A program made the translations under genes and the position numbers. Below the pieces are notes generated by a model. The model had not been told where the DNA came from, did not search any database, and was given only the letters and a program-made list of their open reading frames with translations. From the NCBI RefSeq assembly GCF_005217615.1, contig NZ_SZNK01000001.1, forward strand, positions 1,631,501-1,695,500: 64,000 nucleotides of DNA, in the 5' to 3' direction. Of this stretch, positions 35,784 to 43,907 are shown piece after piece (positions within the stretch are counted from its first letter, which is position 1; every line of letters begins with the position of its first letter). Source of the stretch: Brevibacillus antibioticus (GTDB lineage: Bacteria > Bacillota > Bacilli > Brevibacillales > Brevibacillaceae).

Positions 35784-37754
35784 ATGGTCTTTTTAACCAC
35801 ACGTTCCCATGCATTACTGAAGGTGATACTCGACAGCTACTATCCGTTGAAAATTAAGGACGTCGCGCGCGATTTCCAGGTAAGCGAACGCACCGTTAAG
35901 TACGATCTGGATAACATCAGGCAATGGCTAAAGGAACGGAATGTCATCCTCCATTCCCAACCGAATAAAGGGCTGTGGATCACGGAAGAACAAGAGCACC
36001 GAAATGCTTTGAAGGAAAATTTGCAAAGGGATGACAGCAAGACACTCATTCTGCCGCAAAAAGATCGGGTCAAGCATTTTTTGTTCATCCTTCTGCTGTC
36101 AGAAGGGTATCAGCGGATGAACGATTTGGCCGACCATATGGGAGTCAGTCGTAATACCGTCGTGGCTGATGTCAAGGACGCGGAAAAGCTGCTCGATGGC
36201 TGGCGTCTCGAGCTCGTCACGAAGCAAAGGTACGGTGTACGTGTGGACGGGAGTGAGCGGCACAAGCGGTATGCTCTCGAAAACTTGATTCACGATTTGT
36301 TGGATGGAATCGACATGTATCGGATGGTACAAGGGATATTTCCGGAATGTGGGGAAGAAGCGCGAGTGGGTCCTTTACTGGAGAAATGGCTGATCAACCG
36401 GACAGAGTTAGGGGAGATCATTCATAGCATCAAAAGATGGATGAATGCTACTGCGGAGACACTGGCAGACCGAGTGCTGATTAGTTTACTGATTCGCTTA
36501 TGCATGGTCGTCCATCGTGTAAAAAGGGGCCAAATGGTCAAGGAAGATGTTGCCGAGATGGGAGAAGCGAAGCATTGGAGCGGGTACGAGCTGTTTTCAC
36601 TCGAGGTTCGTGCATTATGCCAGCGATTAAACATTGATATTCCCGAACACGAGATTGCGTATGCGTGCCTTCCGCTGCTAGGGACCGAACAGGTGCCAAG
36701 AGAGGTGCGTGCAGGGAGGAGTGTTTTGGACGTTTTCCAGGCAACCAAAGAGCTGACGGAAGCGGTAAGCAGCCGGATGCTGGCACCGTTGTACGAGGAT
36801 CAGGAGCTGGTCAGACTGCTTTTTGCACACCTAGACGATAGTTTGAACCGTTATCGTCAGGGGGTTCTTTTTGCGAATCCACTGACGGAGGAGATTCGCC
36901 GTTCATACGCACGCATGTTTGAGGCTGTCAAACGCTCTTGCGAAGAGGTGTTTTGGCATCGTGGGGTCTATTGGCTCGATGCAGACATAGCTTACTTTGT
37001 TCTGCATTTCCAAGCAGGTTATGATCGCTGGCTGGAGCAGAAAAAGGCAGATGCGCTCGTCGTTTGCGGAACAGGCAGAGGGACTTCACGGTTTTTGAAA
37101 ACGTACTTGGAAAGCGAATTGCGTTCACTTCGGGTCGTAGGCCTGTGTTCCAGCACAGAGGTAGAGAAGTATTTGGCGAGTCGTCGCGTGGATGTGATTA
37201 TCAGTGTTCTGCCGATTAAAGCCGAGGTGCCTGTTGTGATTGTCAGTCCCCTCCCCACACGCCAAGATATCAACCAGATTCAGAGCTGTCTGGAAGCCTT
37301 GCAAGTGGAGGGAGGAAATCGACAGAAGGCTGTGAATGCTCGCAAGGAAGCTTGGGTTTCCACGCTGACAACTGATCTCAATCCGTCAGATTTGCCGGTG
37401 GTGGAGAGACTATCTCAGGATGTCATCTGCAAAGGGTATGAGATCAGTCAAAAAATCGTGACTGCTTTTCGGGAGTACGTAACGGAACAAACGGCAAGCG
37501 GACTCACGCTACACCTGCTGTTGATGGTGAATCGACTGGCTTTTGGCTCACCCTATCAGGAGGAGTGGGAATCGTCGGCTGAGGTAGAATCGATAGAATG
37601 GAAGGCTTGGCGTGAAAGGCTGAACCAATTGATGGCTGAGGCAAACCTTTACGTTCCGCCTAGCGAAGTGACCGCCATTATACGCTATTTTTCAGGAAAG
37701 GGGACGGTAGAGAGTGAAAGTGGATCTACTCATACGCAACGGACAGGTCATTGA
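35784..37754 (+). CDS. PRD/PTS-domain transcriptional activator of the amino-sugar-acid operon
   Basis: A 656-residue BglG/MtlR-like regulator. HTH ~7-60 (IKDVARDFQVSERTVKYDL), second HTH ~100-160 (MNDLADHMGVSRNTVVADV), PRD1 ~190-290, PRD2 ~300-410, an EIIB-like domain ~415-505 starting ALVVCGTGRGTS (a phosphorylatable Cys), and a C-terminal helical domain. Such regulators are phosphorylated by HPr or EII proteins to report sugar availability. Its 3' end overlaps the amidohydrolase by 41 bp, so it heads and surely controls the operon. The start ATG follows GGAAAGGAGAAAGG. Confidence 0.9.
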   Translation: MVFLTTRSHALLKVILDSYYPLKIKDVARDFQVSERTVKYDLDNIRQWLKERNVILHSQPNKGLWITEEQEHRNALKENLQRDDSKTLILPQKDRVKHFLFILLLSEGYQRMNDLADHMGVSRNTVVADVKDAEKLLDGWRLELVTKQRYGVRVDGSERHKRYALENLIHDLLDGIDMYRMVQGIFPECGEEARVGPLLEKWLINRTELGEIIHSIKRWMNATAETLADRVLISLLIRLCMVVHRVKRGQMVKEDVAEMGEAKHWSGYELFSLEVRALCQRLNIDIPEHEIAYACLPLLGTEQVPREVRAGRSVLDVFQATKELTEAVSSRMLAPLYEDQELVRLLFAHLDDSLNRYRQGVLFANPLTEEIRRSYARMFEAVKRSCEEVFWHRGVYWLDADIAYFVLHFQAGYDRWLEQKKADALVVCGTGRGTSRFLKTYLESELRSLRVVGLCSSTEVEKYLASRRVDVIISVLPIKAEVPVVIVSPLPTRQDINQIQSCLEALQVEGGNRQKAVNARKEAWVSTLTTDLNPSDLPVVERLSQDVICKGYEISQKIVTAFREYVTEQTASGLTLHLLLMVNRLAFGSPYQEEWESSAEVESIEWKAWRERLNQLMAEANLYVPPSEVTAIIRYFSGKGTVESESGSTHTQRTGH

Positions 37755-38859
37755 TCCTTCCCAGAACCTGAACGGGCACTATGATCTTGCCATTCAGGAA
37801 GGGCGGATCGTTGGGTTGTATGAGAAAGGGAAGACAACCGATGATCAAGGGATGAATCTGGAAATCAAGGAGACGATCGATGCACAGGGATATGTGGTGA
37901 CCCCCGGTCTGATCGATCTGCACGCTCACGTTTTTCCGACAAAAACGAGTTTGGGCGTAGCCGCGGATCGGGTCGGCGTCGAGCAAGGAGTGACAACTGT
38001 AGTAGATGCTGGCAGTGTCGGGCTATGGTCGTTTGATGCTTTTCTTGAAGAAGCTGTGCATCCTTCTGTTACTCGTGTTCTGGCATTTCTGAACATTTCG
38101 GGGGATGGCTTGTGCAAAGGTGGCGGGGAGCTCGCAGACATGTCGCGGTTAATCCCGAGAGAAGCGGCAGCCCTTATCAGGAAACAACAGATATTACGAG
38201 GGATAAAAGCCCGCATGAGCGGTTCTGTCGTCAAGCAAAACGGGATCCTTCCCTTGCTCGTAGCCAAGGAAGCGGCGAGGGAAGCGGGCGTGCCCATGAT
38301 GGTGCACATCGGAAACGCTCCGCCAAAACTCACGGAAATATTGCCTCTGCTAGACCGAGGGGACGTGGTGACACATGCGTTTCACGGAAAAAAAGGAGGG
38401 ATGTTCGACGAAAGAGGCGAGTTGATTCCAGAGGCGCAAGAAGCGTTGGAGCGTGGAGTCTTACTCGACATTGGGCATGGTGAAGCGAGCTTCAGCTTTC
38501 AAACACTGCGTCATGCGCAGGCCCAAGGTATTATGCCACATGTCATTAGCACGGATGTTCACCAGCGCAACATCGACGGTCCTGTGCACAGCTTGACGCA
38601 CACACTTACGAAGTTTCTCGCCATGGGCTACTCGCTCGACGATGTGATTGCGGCCAGTACGCATGCGCCCGCACGAATTCTTGGGCTGGAAAACGAGATC
38701 GGAACGTTGAAAGTAGGGGCATGCGCGGACGTATCTATCTTGCAGATTAAAAAAGAGTCGACAATTTTGACGGACAGTGAACAAGAAACGTTGGAGACAA
38801 AGGAAAGAGTAGTGGCTTATCAAGCGATTATTTCGGGAAAGGTACTGACATGCAAATGA
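37714..38859 (+). CDS. amidohydrolase/deacetylase family metallohydrolase (EF_0837/AHA_3915 type)
   Basis: A 381-residue TIM-barrel amidohydrolase. VTPGLIDLHAHVF is the first metal-binding HxH, HIGNAPPK and VVTHAFHGKKGG supply further metal ligands, and VISTDVH is the terminal Asp motif. It has a dihydroorotase-like overall layout. In the conserved locus this gene accompanies DgaE-like and KDGP-aldolase genes, so it probably removes an N-acyl group or opens a cyclic amide of the sugar-acid substrate. It starts at GTG (AGGAAAGGGGACGG upstream) inside the regulator's end, and its stop overlaps the small PRD gene. Confidence 0.87.
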   Translation: MKVDLLIRNGQVIDPSQNLNGHYDLAIQEGRIVGLYEKGKTTDDQGMNLEIKETIDAQGYVVTPGLIDLHAHVFPTKTSLGVAADRVGVEQGVTTVVDAGSVGLWSFDAFLEEAVHPSVTRVLAFLNISGDGLCKGGGELADMSRLIPREAAALIRKQQILRGIKARMSGSVVKQNGILPLLVAKEAAREAGVPMMVHIGNAPPKLTEILPLLDRGDVVTHAFHGKKGGMFDERGELIPEAQEALERGVLLDIGHGEASFSFQTLRHAQAQGIMPHVISTDVHQRNIDGPVHSLTHTLTKFLAMGYSLDDVIAASTHAPARILGLENEIGTLKVGACADVSILQIKKESTILTDSEQETLETKERVVAYQAIISGKVLTCK

Positions 38860-39221
38860 TTGATGACATTCTCAAGGAACTGGCTGAGACAAAATTGGAT
38901 TATTTAACTGAAATTTCTGAATCAAAACAAATTCTCCGGAAGATTGAGGAGGAGTTTCGCCTCATGGAGATTCATATACCGCGAGATCGCTGGTTAGCCA
39001 TTGGGGCTCATGTACTTTCATTTGTACGACGGATGACAAACGGTGAAAAGCTGCCCGTGATTGAAGCGGAGTTATTTGCGGAAATTCATCCTGATATGGT
39101 TACACTCTCGCACAAAGTGCTATCAGAAGAAAAGAGCGCGTGGCAGGCAGATGATACAGAAGCGTTTCTGTTGGCAGTCCATTTTGAAGCCCTCCGTGCC
39201 ATGCAGATGGGGCCTTCGTAA
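38850..39221 (+). CDS. small PRD-domain protein (EF_0829/AHA_3910 type)
   Basis: A 123-residue cytosolic helical protein that fits a single PTS-regulation domain (AIGAHVLSFVRRMTNGEKLP and AVHFEALRAMQ resemble PRD helices with conserved His residues). It has no DNA-binding domain, so it may be a phosphorylation-dependent partner of the large regulator or of the transporter. It overlaps the amidohydrolase stop by 10 bp (ATG 38850; ATG 38856 is an alternative). Function is not known in any homologue I recall. Confidence 0.75.
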   Translation: MQMIDDILKELAETKLDYLTEISESKQILRKIEEEFRLMEIHIPRDRWLAIGAHVLSFVRRMTNGEKLPVIEAELFAEIHPDMVTLSHKVLSEEKSAWQADDTEAFLLAVHFEALRAMQMGPS

Positions 39222-39253
39222 AACATCGCTATGAATAAAAGGAGGGTATGTAT

Positions 39254-39616
39254 ATGTCTAAGGTAAAAATCGTGATTGGTGATCGTCTCGGAAAAGGACA
39301 AAACATCGCAAAAGGAATCGAAGCTGCTGGCGGGACCGCGATCGTCATTCCAGGTGTTGGTGCTGATATGAAGGTAGGCGATGTCATGGTCAGTGAGAGT
39401 GCTGATCTCGGGCTGTCTTTTTGCGGAAGTGGCGGGGCCGGGGCACTGACCGCCAAGACCAAGTATGGTTTTCCAGTGGAGTACGGCTTACGCTCAGTAG
39501 ATGCTGGGATTACTGCCTTGCGTAGCGGCAAAAAAGTGATTGGCTTTGGCTTCATGGATACAGAAGAGCTGGGCAGGCGCATGGCGGAAGAATACATCAA
39601 GCTGGGAGGGAAGTAA
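39254..39616 (+). CDS. SFCGS glycine-rich protein (EF_0830/AHA_3911 type)
   Basis: A 120-residue small alpha/beta protein with the diagnostic LSFCGSGGAGALTAKTK motif. The single Cys in a glycine-rich loop after a beta strand is reminiscent of the phosphocysteine loop of PTS EIIB proteins; this is my inference. ATG 39254 is chosen over ATG 39248 because the AAAGGAGGG site would be too close to the latter. It is the first of four uncharacterised genes always found together (SFCGS, DUF4312, DUF4311, DUF4310). Confidence 0.85.
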   Translation: MSKVKIVIGDRLGKGQNIAKGIEAAGGTAIVIPGVGADMKVGDVMVSESADLGLSFCGSGGAGALTAKTKYGFPVEYGLRSVDAGITALRSGKKVIGFGFMDTEELGRRMAEEYIKLGGK

Positions 39617-39619
39617 TCC

Positions 39620-39958
39620 ATGTACACGGAGACGACGCAGACCTTGCGATTATCCGGGAGTGGTGACACGAAAGAAGGAGCCTTCAACAAGATTTTTTCC
39701 CAAATCAAGCAGGTAGTGGCGAGACAGACGAGTGATTTGGTCGTGCGAATCGAACCTGTAGGCGTTTCCATTGTGTCTGCGACAGAAACAGTAAAGCATG
39801 AGCGATTTTTTGGATTGTTCTTCCCACGCAAACGGACGCGGTATGACATCACCGTAGATATTCAAGTGAGGCTGGGTCTGGTTCAGGTAGAAAACATATC
39901 GTTTCAGCAGCAGACCGAGCAGACTGCGGGTATGGGGCAGTTGGTTCGTCAACGATAG
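39620..39958 (+). CDS. DUF4312 family protein (EF_0831/AHA_3912 type)
   Basis: A 112-residue soluble protein rich in beta structure (TTQTLRLSGSGDTKEGAFNK; SIVSATETVKHERFFGLFFP; YDITVDIQVRLGL). It starts 3 bp after the SFCGS stop with a GGGAGG site. It is known only as a conserved member of this operon type. The co-occurring membrane proteins suggest it is a cytosolic component of the transporter. Confidence 0.83.
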   Translation: MYTETTQTLRLSGSGDTKEGAFNKIFSQIKQVVARQTSDLVVRIEPVGVSIVSATETVKHERFFGLFFPRKRTRYDITVDIQVRLGLVQVENISFQQQTEQTAGMGQLVRQR

Positions 39959-39979
39959 AAGCAGACTGGGGGAAGATTC

Positions 39980-40768
39980 ATGGTTACTTTGATGATTGTG
40001 TTGAAGTCGATTGTCATCGGGGCATTGGTCGGCTTCGGTGTTGGTGCGGGGGCGGCGAGGATGTTCCATGCACCCAATGTCCAAGGGATGGGAGCGTTTC
40101 GGACTTTTGGAGAGTTGAACGCATGTGCGGGCGATCCCATTTCGCACTTTTCATTTGGGCTTGGCTTTTTGTTCAACTCATGGGCGTCTGTTGTCGGTGC
40201 TGGAGCGTTGACGCAAGATGTGGATCATCGCGTCATCCCGAACTGGGCGGCAGCCGTGTTGCTTTGGCGCAACAAGAATGTCGCAGAGACGTTGCACAAT
40301 CCAAAGCAAATGGCGATTGCCGGAGCAGCAGTTGGTGTCGTTGTGGTCACACTGTTGAATTCTACAGCAACGGCGATTCCCGAGTCGATGCAGCTCGTCG
40401 CGACGAAGGTTCTGGTTCCTGCTGCGAACTGGTTAATCAACCCGATCATGCCGATTGTGTTCTGGATGGCGGCGATGGATGCAGGTAAACGGACAGGGAT
40501 TTGGGGAACAGTCTTGGGCGGCTTGTCGCACTTGGTCATGGGCAATGCGGTGCCTGGAATCGTCTTGGGTATTTTGATCGGGAAAGGCTTGGATGACAGT
40601 GGTTGGAACAAAATTACGAAATCCATGTTTATTGCAGTCATTCTCTTGTTTGTATTCAGTGGCTTCTTCCGAGGCTTTGATGTCGCGCTCTTGAAGAGCA
40701 TGTATGTAGAAATTCCACAGTGGTTGATAGAGCTTCACGAAACATTCGGATCGGTGGTGAAAAAGTAA
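39980..40768 (+). CDS. DUF4311 family integral membrane protein (EF_0832/AHA_3913 type)
   Basis: A 262-residue membrane protein with about six or seven hydrophobic helices. The conserved segment RTFGELNACAGDPISHFSFG, containing a Cys-Ala-Gly-Asp-Pro loop, sits between helices 1 and 2. GTVLGGLSHLVMGNAVPG marks another conserved loop. It ends with TAATG overlapping the DUF4310 start, so the two are made stoichiometrically. It is probably one half of a two-protein permease for the substrate of this operon. There is no match to any classical PTS EIIC that I can see. Confidence 0.83.
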   Translation: MVTLMIVLKSIVIGALVGFGVGAGAARMFHAPNVQGMGAFRTFGELNACAGDPISHFSFGLGFLFNSWASVVGAGALTQDVDHRVIPNWAAAVLLWRNKNVAETLHNPKQMAIAGAAVGVVVVTLLNSTATAIPESMQLVATKVLVPAANWLINPIMPIVFWMAAMDAGKRTGIWGTVLGGLSHLVMGNAVPGIVLGILIGKGLDDSGWNKITKSMFIAVILLFVFSGFFRGFDVALLKSMYVEIPQWLIELHETFGSVVKK

Positions 40769-41418
40769 TGGGTGAATGGCAGGCAAAAGGGTTTTGGTAT
40801 TCAGAATGGGCATTTCCCCTCTTTGTGGCATGTTTGGCTTCAGGAATCTTTGCGGGTACTCATCTTTATTATGTGTATCATGTCGGTGCCTTTAACGATA
40901 TCGCCATCGTTGCAATGCTGGAGGCGGGGATCAAGGGTGGCGGATACGGTGCGGCTGCTGCGTTTGGTGCGAGCTTTTTGTTTGCCCGCATTTTGGAGGG
41001 ACCGCTGGTTGGAATTCTCGATATTGGCGGCTCGTTGCAAACAGGTATCGGGATTGGCGTTCCCGCGTTGATGCTGGGAGCGGGCTTTACAGCTCCGTTG
41101 ACTTCTTTTCCTTTGGCGCTGGCGACAGGTGCACTCTTGGGCTTTATCATTGGTACTGTGATTATTATGATTCGGAAGTACACGATCAACGCATCGAACT
41201 CCACCTTTGGTGCGGATGTCATGATGGGAGCCGGAAATGCAGCAGGTCGTTACTTGGGTCCTTTGATTGTCATTTCTGCGATTATGGCTTCGATTCCAGT
41301 TGGACTCGGCGCAACAGCAGGAGCAGCAATTTTCTACTATTACAATAAACCAATCGCGGGTGGTGCGATTATCGGCGCCATGATCCTAGGCGCCATCTTC
41401 CCGATCCCGACACAATGA
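40768..41418 (+). CDS. DUF4310 family integral membrane protein (EF_0833/AHA_3914 type)
   Basis: A 216-residue membrane protein with about six helices rich in Gly and Ala (MLEAGIKGGGYGAAAAFGAS; LDIGGSLQTGIGIGVPALML; NAAGRYLGPLIVISAIMASI). It overlaps the DUF4311 stop by one base. The pair resembles in layout the two-membrane-protein permeases of the mannose-class PTS (EIIC plus EIID), but sequence motifs are different. It is followed by the DgaE-like gene. Confidence 0.83.
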   Translation: MGEWQAKGFWYSEWAFPLFVACLASGIFAGTHLYYVYHVGAFNDIAIVAMLEAGIKGGGYGAAAAFGASFLFARILEGPLVGILDIGGSLQTGIGIGVPALMLGAGFTAPLTSFPLALATGALLGFIIGTVIIMIRKYTINASNSTFGADVMMGAGNAAGRYLGPLIVISAIMASIPVGLGATAGAAIFYYYNKPIAGGAIIGAMILGAIFPIPTQ

Positions 41419-41458
41419 AAGAAGAGCCAAGAGGTTTCACAGGAAGGATGGGCAAATC

Positions 41459-42574
41459 ATGGGAATCTATCAGCAGTTAGGGTTGAAGAAAGTCATTAAC
41501 GCAAGCGGTAAGATGACGGCACTGGGTGCAAGTGCCGTCCTTCCTTCTATCGCACAGGCGATGGGAGAAGCCGCCATGGATTATGTAGAAATCAGCGAGC
41601 TAATGATTGTGGCAGGTCGTCATATCGCCGAGGCGACCGGTGCAGAAGACGGTTGTCCTACCTCGGGAGCAGCTGCAGGCATTGCCATTAGTGTAGCGGC
41701 AGTTATTGCTGGTTGCCATCTGAGTTTGATCGAGCGGCTTCCTCTTTCCGAGGGGTTGAATAACAAGATCATCATCCAAAAAGGACACGCGGTGCACTTC
41801 GGAGCGTCTATTAAACAGATGATTACACTGGGTGGTGGGAAAGTCGTAGAGGTCGGGCATGCGAATCACGTAGAGGCAGACCATTTGCGAGAAGCCATTG
41901 ATAATCAGACCGCAGCACTACTCTATGTCAAATCTCACCATGCGATTCAAAAAGGCATGCAGTCGTTAGACACGATGATTCAACTCGGTCGGGAGTTTGG
42001 ACTTCCGGTCATTGTAGACGCAGCGGCGGAGGAGGATCTACGGCGCTACGTGGCGATGGGGGCCGATCTGGTCATCTACAGTGGCGGAAAAGCAATCGGC
42101 GGACCAACGTCTGGGTTTATCACAGGCCGTGCCGATCTAGTAGCCGCATGTCGCGCGCAATATAAAGGCGTAGGTCGTGCGATGAAGGTAGGAAAGGAAG
42201 CCATTGCGGGTTTACTTGCAGCGCTTGGACAGTACGATCCCGAAAAACAAAATGTTACAGAGCAGCGCAGGCGAGTGGAGTGGCTGGCAGGAGAACTGAA
42301 CAGCTTGCCCGGTGTGAAAGCAGGAATCGCACAGGATGAGGCTGGCAGGGAGATCTATCGTGTGCAAGTTCAGCTTGACGAACGAGTGACGAAAATGACG
42401 GCTCGGGAGCTTACACGCCAACTGGAGCAAGGAAATCCAGCTATTTTTACCCGTAACCATTATGTGAATACGGGTGTGATCGCCTTTGATCCACGACCGT
42501 TTCATGAAGGACAAGAGCACGTCATTGCAGCACGAATGAAGGAATTGCTGCAAGAACAGGGAGAAGGAGAATAA
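41459..42574 (+). CDS. DgaE-like PLP-dependent D-glucosaminate-6-phosphate ammonia lyase
   Basis: A 371-residue member of the SelA/cystathionine-lyase fold type I group. The PLP lysine is in IYSGGKAIGGPTSGF. VIVDAAAEEDLRRY holds the aspartate that binds the pyridine nitrogen, and the N-terminus LKKVINASGKMTALGAS is typical of the SelA-related branch. Salmonella DgaE converts D-glucosaminate-6-phosphate to 2-keto-3-deoxy-6-phosphogluconate plus ammonia. The directly following aldolase fits that. ATG has AGGAAGG upstream. Confidence 0.87.
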   Translation: MGIYQQLGLKKVINASGKMTALGASAVLPSIAQAMGEAAMDYVEISELMIVAGRHIAEATGAEDGCPTSGAAAGIAISVAAVIAGCHLSLIERLPLSEGLNNKIIIQKGHAVHFGASIKQMITLGGGKVVEVGHANHVEADHLREAIDNQTAALLYVKSHHAIQKGMQSLDTMIQLGREFGLPVIVDAAAEEDLRRYVAMGADLVIYSGGKAIGGPTSGFITGRADLVAACRAQYKGVGRAMKVGKEAIAGLLAALGQYDPEKQNVTEQRRRVEWLAGELNSLPGVKAGIAQDEAGREIYRVQVQLDERVTKMTARELTRQLEQGNPAIFTRNHYVNTGVIAFDPRPFHEGQEHVIAARMKELLQEQGEGE

Positions 42575-42579
42575 CAAAA

Positions 42580-43302
42580 GTGAGCAATCCGAAAATTCGT
42601 TTAAACGTTTTGGCAAGGGATGTAGAAAACGCAAAACAAATTTGTGCCGTGGCTGATGGCCGCGCTCTGATCGGGATCTTGGTCAAAGGATTTGCGTCCG
42701 TAGAAGCAGCGATAACCGCTGTTGAACAATATCAGCGAGCAAGAGTACCAGTGTCTGTAGGGCTGGGCGCAGGTGATCCTACTCAATGGAAAAAGGTCGC
42801 TGAAGTCGCGGTGCAGACCCAACCAGATCACGTCAATCAGGTATTTCCGGCAGCAGGCTATACACTTGGCGGGCTACAGGCAGTCGGCAACTCACATACC
42901 ATCGTGAATGCATTGATTGCCCCTGGTGGGCAACCGGGAAAGGTTCAAGTCACCACGGGACCAATGAGCAACAAAGCGTCAGAATTGCTCTCTTGCGATG
43001 CGGCCGCCGCGATGCTGGCGGAGATTGGTGTACACTCGGTCAAATTTTATCCAGTTGACGGGCTGGAGAGGCTGAATGAAATCAAGGCGATGGCAGAAGC
43101 AGCCGTACGTTACGGGATTCCCGTTTTTGAGCCGACTGGCGGGATCGATGCTTCTTCGATTCGGCCGATTGTGGAGGTATGCCTCGCAGCAGGTGCCAAG
43201 CAGGTCATTCCGCACATTTATACATCGATCGTCGACAAGGAAACGGGTTTGACTCGTTTGGATCAAGTAGAAGAACTGCTGACTGCTATAGAAGGTTTGT
43301 AG
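42580..43302 (+). CDS. 2-keto-3-deoxy-6-phosphogluconate aldolase, DgaF/EF_0839 type
   Basis: A 240-residue TIM-barrel aldolase. The candidate Schiff-base Lys is in HSVKFYPVDG, and the phosphate-binding region is FEPTGGID. Its GTG start lies 5 bp after the ammonia lyase stop, with AAGGAG upstream. It splits the KDPG formed by the preceding enzyme into pyruvate and glyceraldehyde-3-phosphate. Together the two enzymes form a two-step catabolic route feeding glycolysis. Confidence 0.87.
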   Translation: MSNPKIRLNVLARDVENAKQICAVADGRALIGILVKGFASVEAAITAVEQYQRARVPVSVGLGAGDPTQWKKVAEVAVQTQPDHVNQVFPAAGYTLGGLQAVGNSHTIVNALIAPGGQPGKVQVTTGPMSNKASELLSCDAAAAMLAEIGVHSVKFYPVDGLERLNEIKAMAEAAVRYGIPVFEPTGGIDASSIRPIVEVCLAAGAKQVIPHIYTSIVDKETGLTRLDQVEELLTAIEGL

Positions 43303-43335
43303 CGATATTACCAGAAAGGGATAGGAGTGAATTAG

Positions 43336-43593
43336 ATGAGAGAAAGACAGGTCATCGTCCAGTTGGCACAGGGATTACACGCACGTCCGGCTACATTGTT
43401 TGTGAAAGTAGCAGCATCTTTTTCCAGTGAAATCGGATTGAACAAAGAGGAGAAGAAGGTGAATGCCAAGAGTATCATCGGCGTCATGTCCCTCGCTGTG
43501 TCGAAAGGACAATCAGTCGTCTTGACTGCGGATGGTGTCGATGCAGAACAGGCGTTGGATGCGTTGGAGCGCGTTTTGGTAAGTGTAGAGTAA
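43336..43593 (+). CDS. HPr-family phosphocarrier protein, last gene of the amino-sugar-acid operon
   Basis: An 85-residue HPr-fold protein. The EI-dependent phosphorylation site His15 is present in GLHARPAT and the HPr-kinase site Ser46 in KSIIGVMSL. This is a complete HPr, not Crh, which lacks His15. Its position at the end of a sugar operon without ptsI indicates a dedicated paralogue that could phosphorylate the PRD regulator, the small PRD protein or the transporter. RBS GGAG lies upstream. A very strong terminator follows. Confidence 0.9.
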   Translation: MRERQVIVQLAQGLHARPATLFVKVAASFSSEIGLNKEEKKVNAKSIIGVMSLAVSKGQSVVLTADGVDAEQALDALERVLVSVE

Positions 43594-43620
43594 AGGGGAA
43601 CGACAATAGGTGATGCAATC

Positions 43621-43669
43621 AGCGTCAGTTTAAGACTTTATTAGGTCTTAAACTGACGCTTTTTCTTTT
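43621..43669 (+). terminator. strong terminator ending the amino-sugar-acid operon
   Basis: A 16-bp stem, AGCGTCAGTTTAAGAC and its complement, followed by TTTTTCTTTT. Confidence 0.93.
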
Positions 43670-43907
43670 ATTGGATCAGACTAAAACATTGTTATCATCA
43701 GGAATTTCGTCTCATTCTAACCTCAACCACCGTAGAAAATGGTTACTTCCAGGTTCCTACTGTACTAAAAAGTGCGTTCTTTTCTTTGATGAGGCTATAC
43801 CACATAATGAGTCTCAAGATGATCATCACCTTTGTAGAAGACGATTGTATCGTTCAAGGGATGTCGTCGATACGAAATATACTCACTTCTTTAGGAGGAA
43901 TTCATAT

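Noticed and set aside
43671..43907. N-terminal extension of the aldo/keto reductase
   Set aside because: The fold starts at MKNILQKKQLGFGTAPLG, which has a TAGGAGGA site; the extension lacks coding features.
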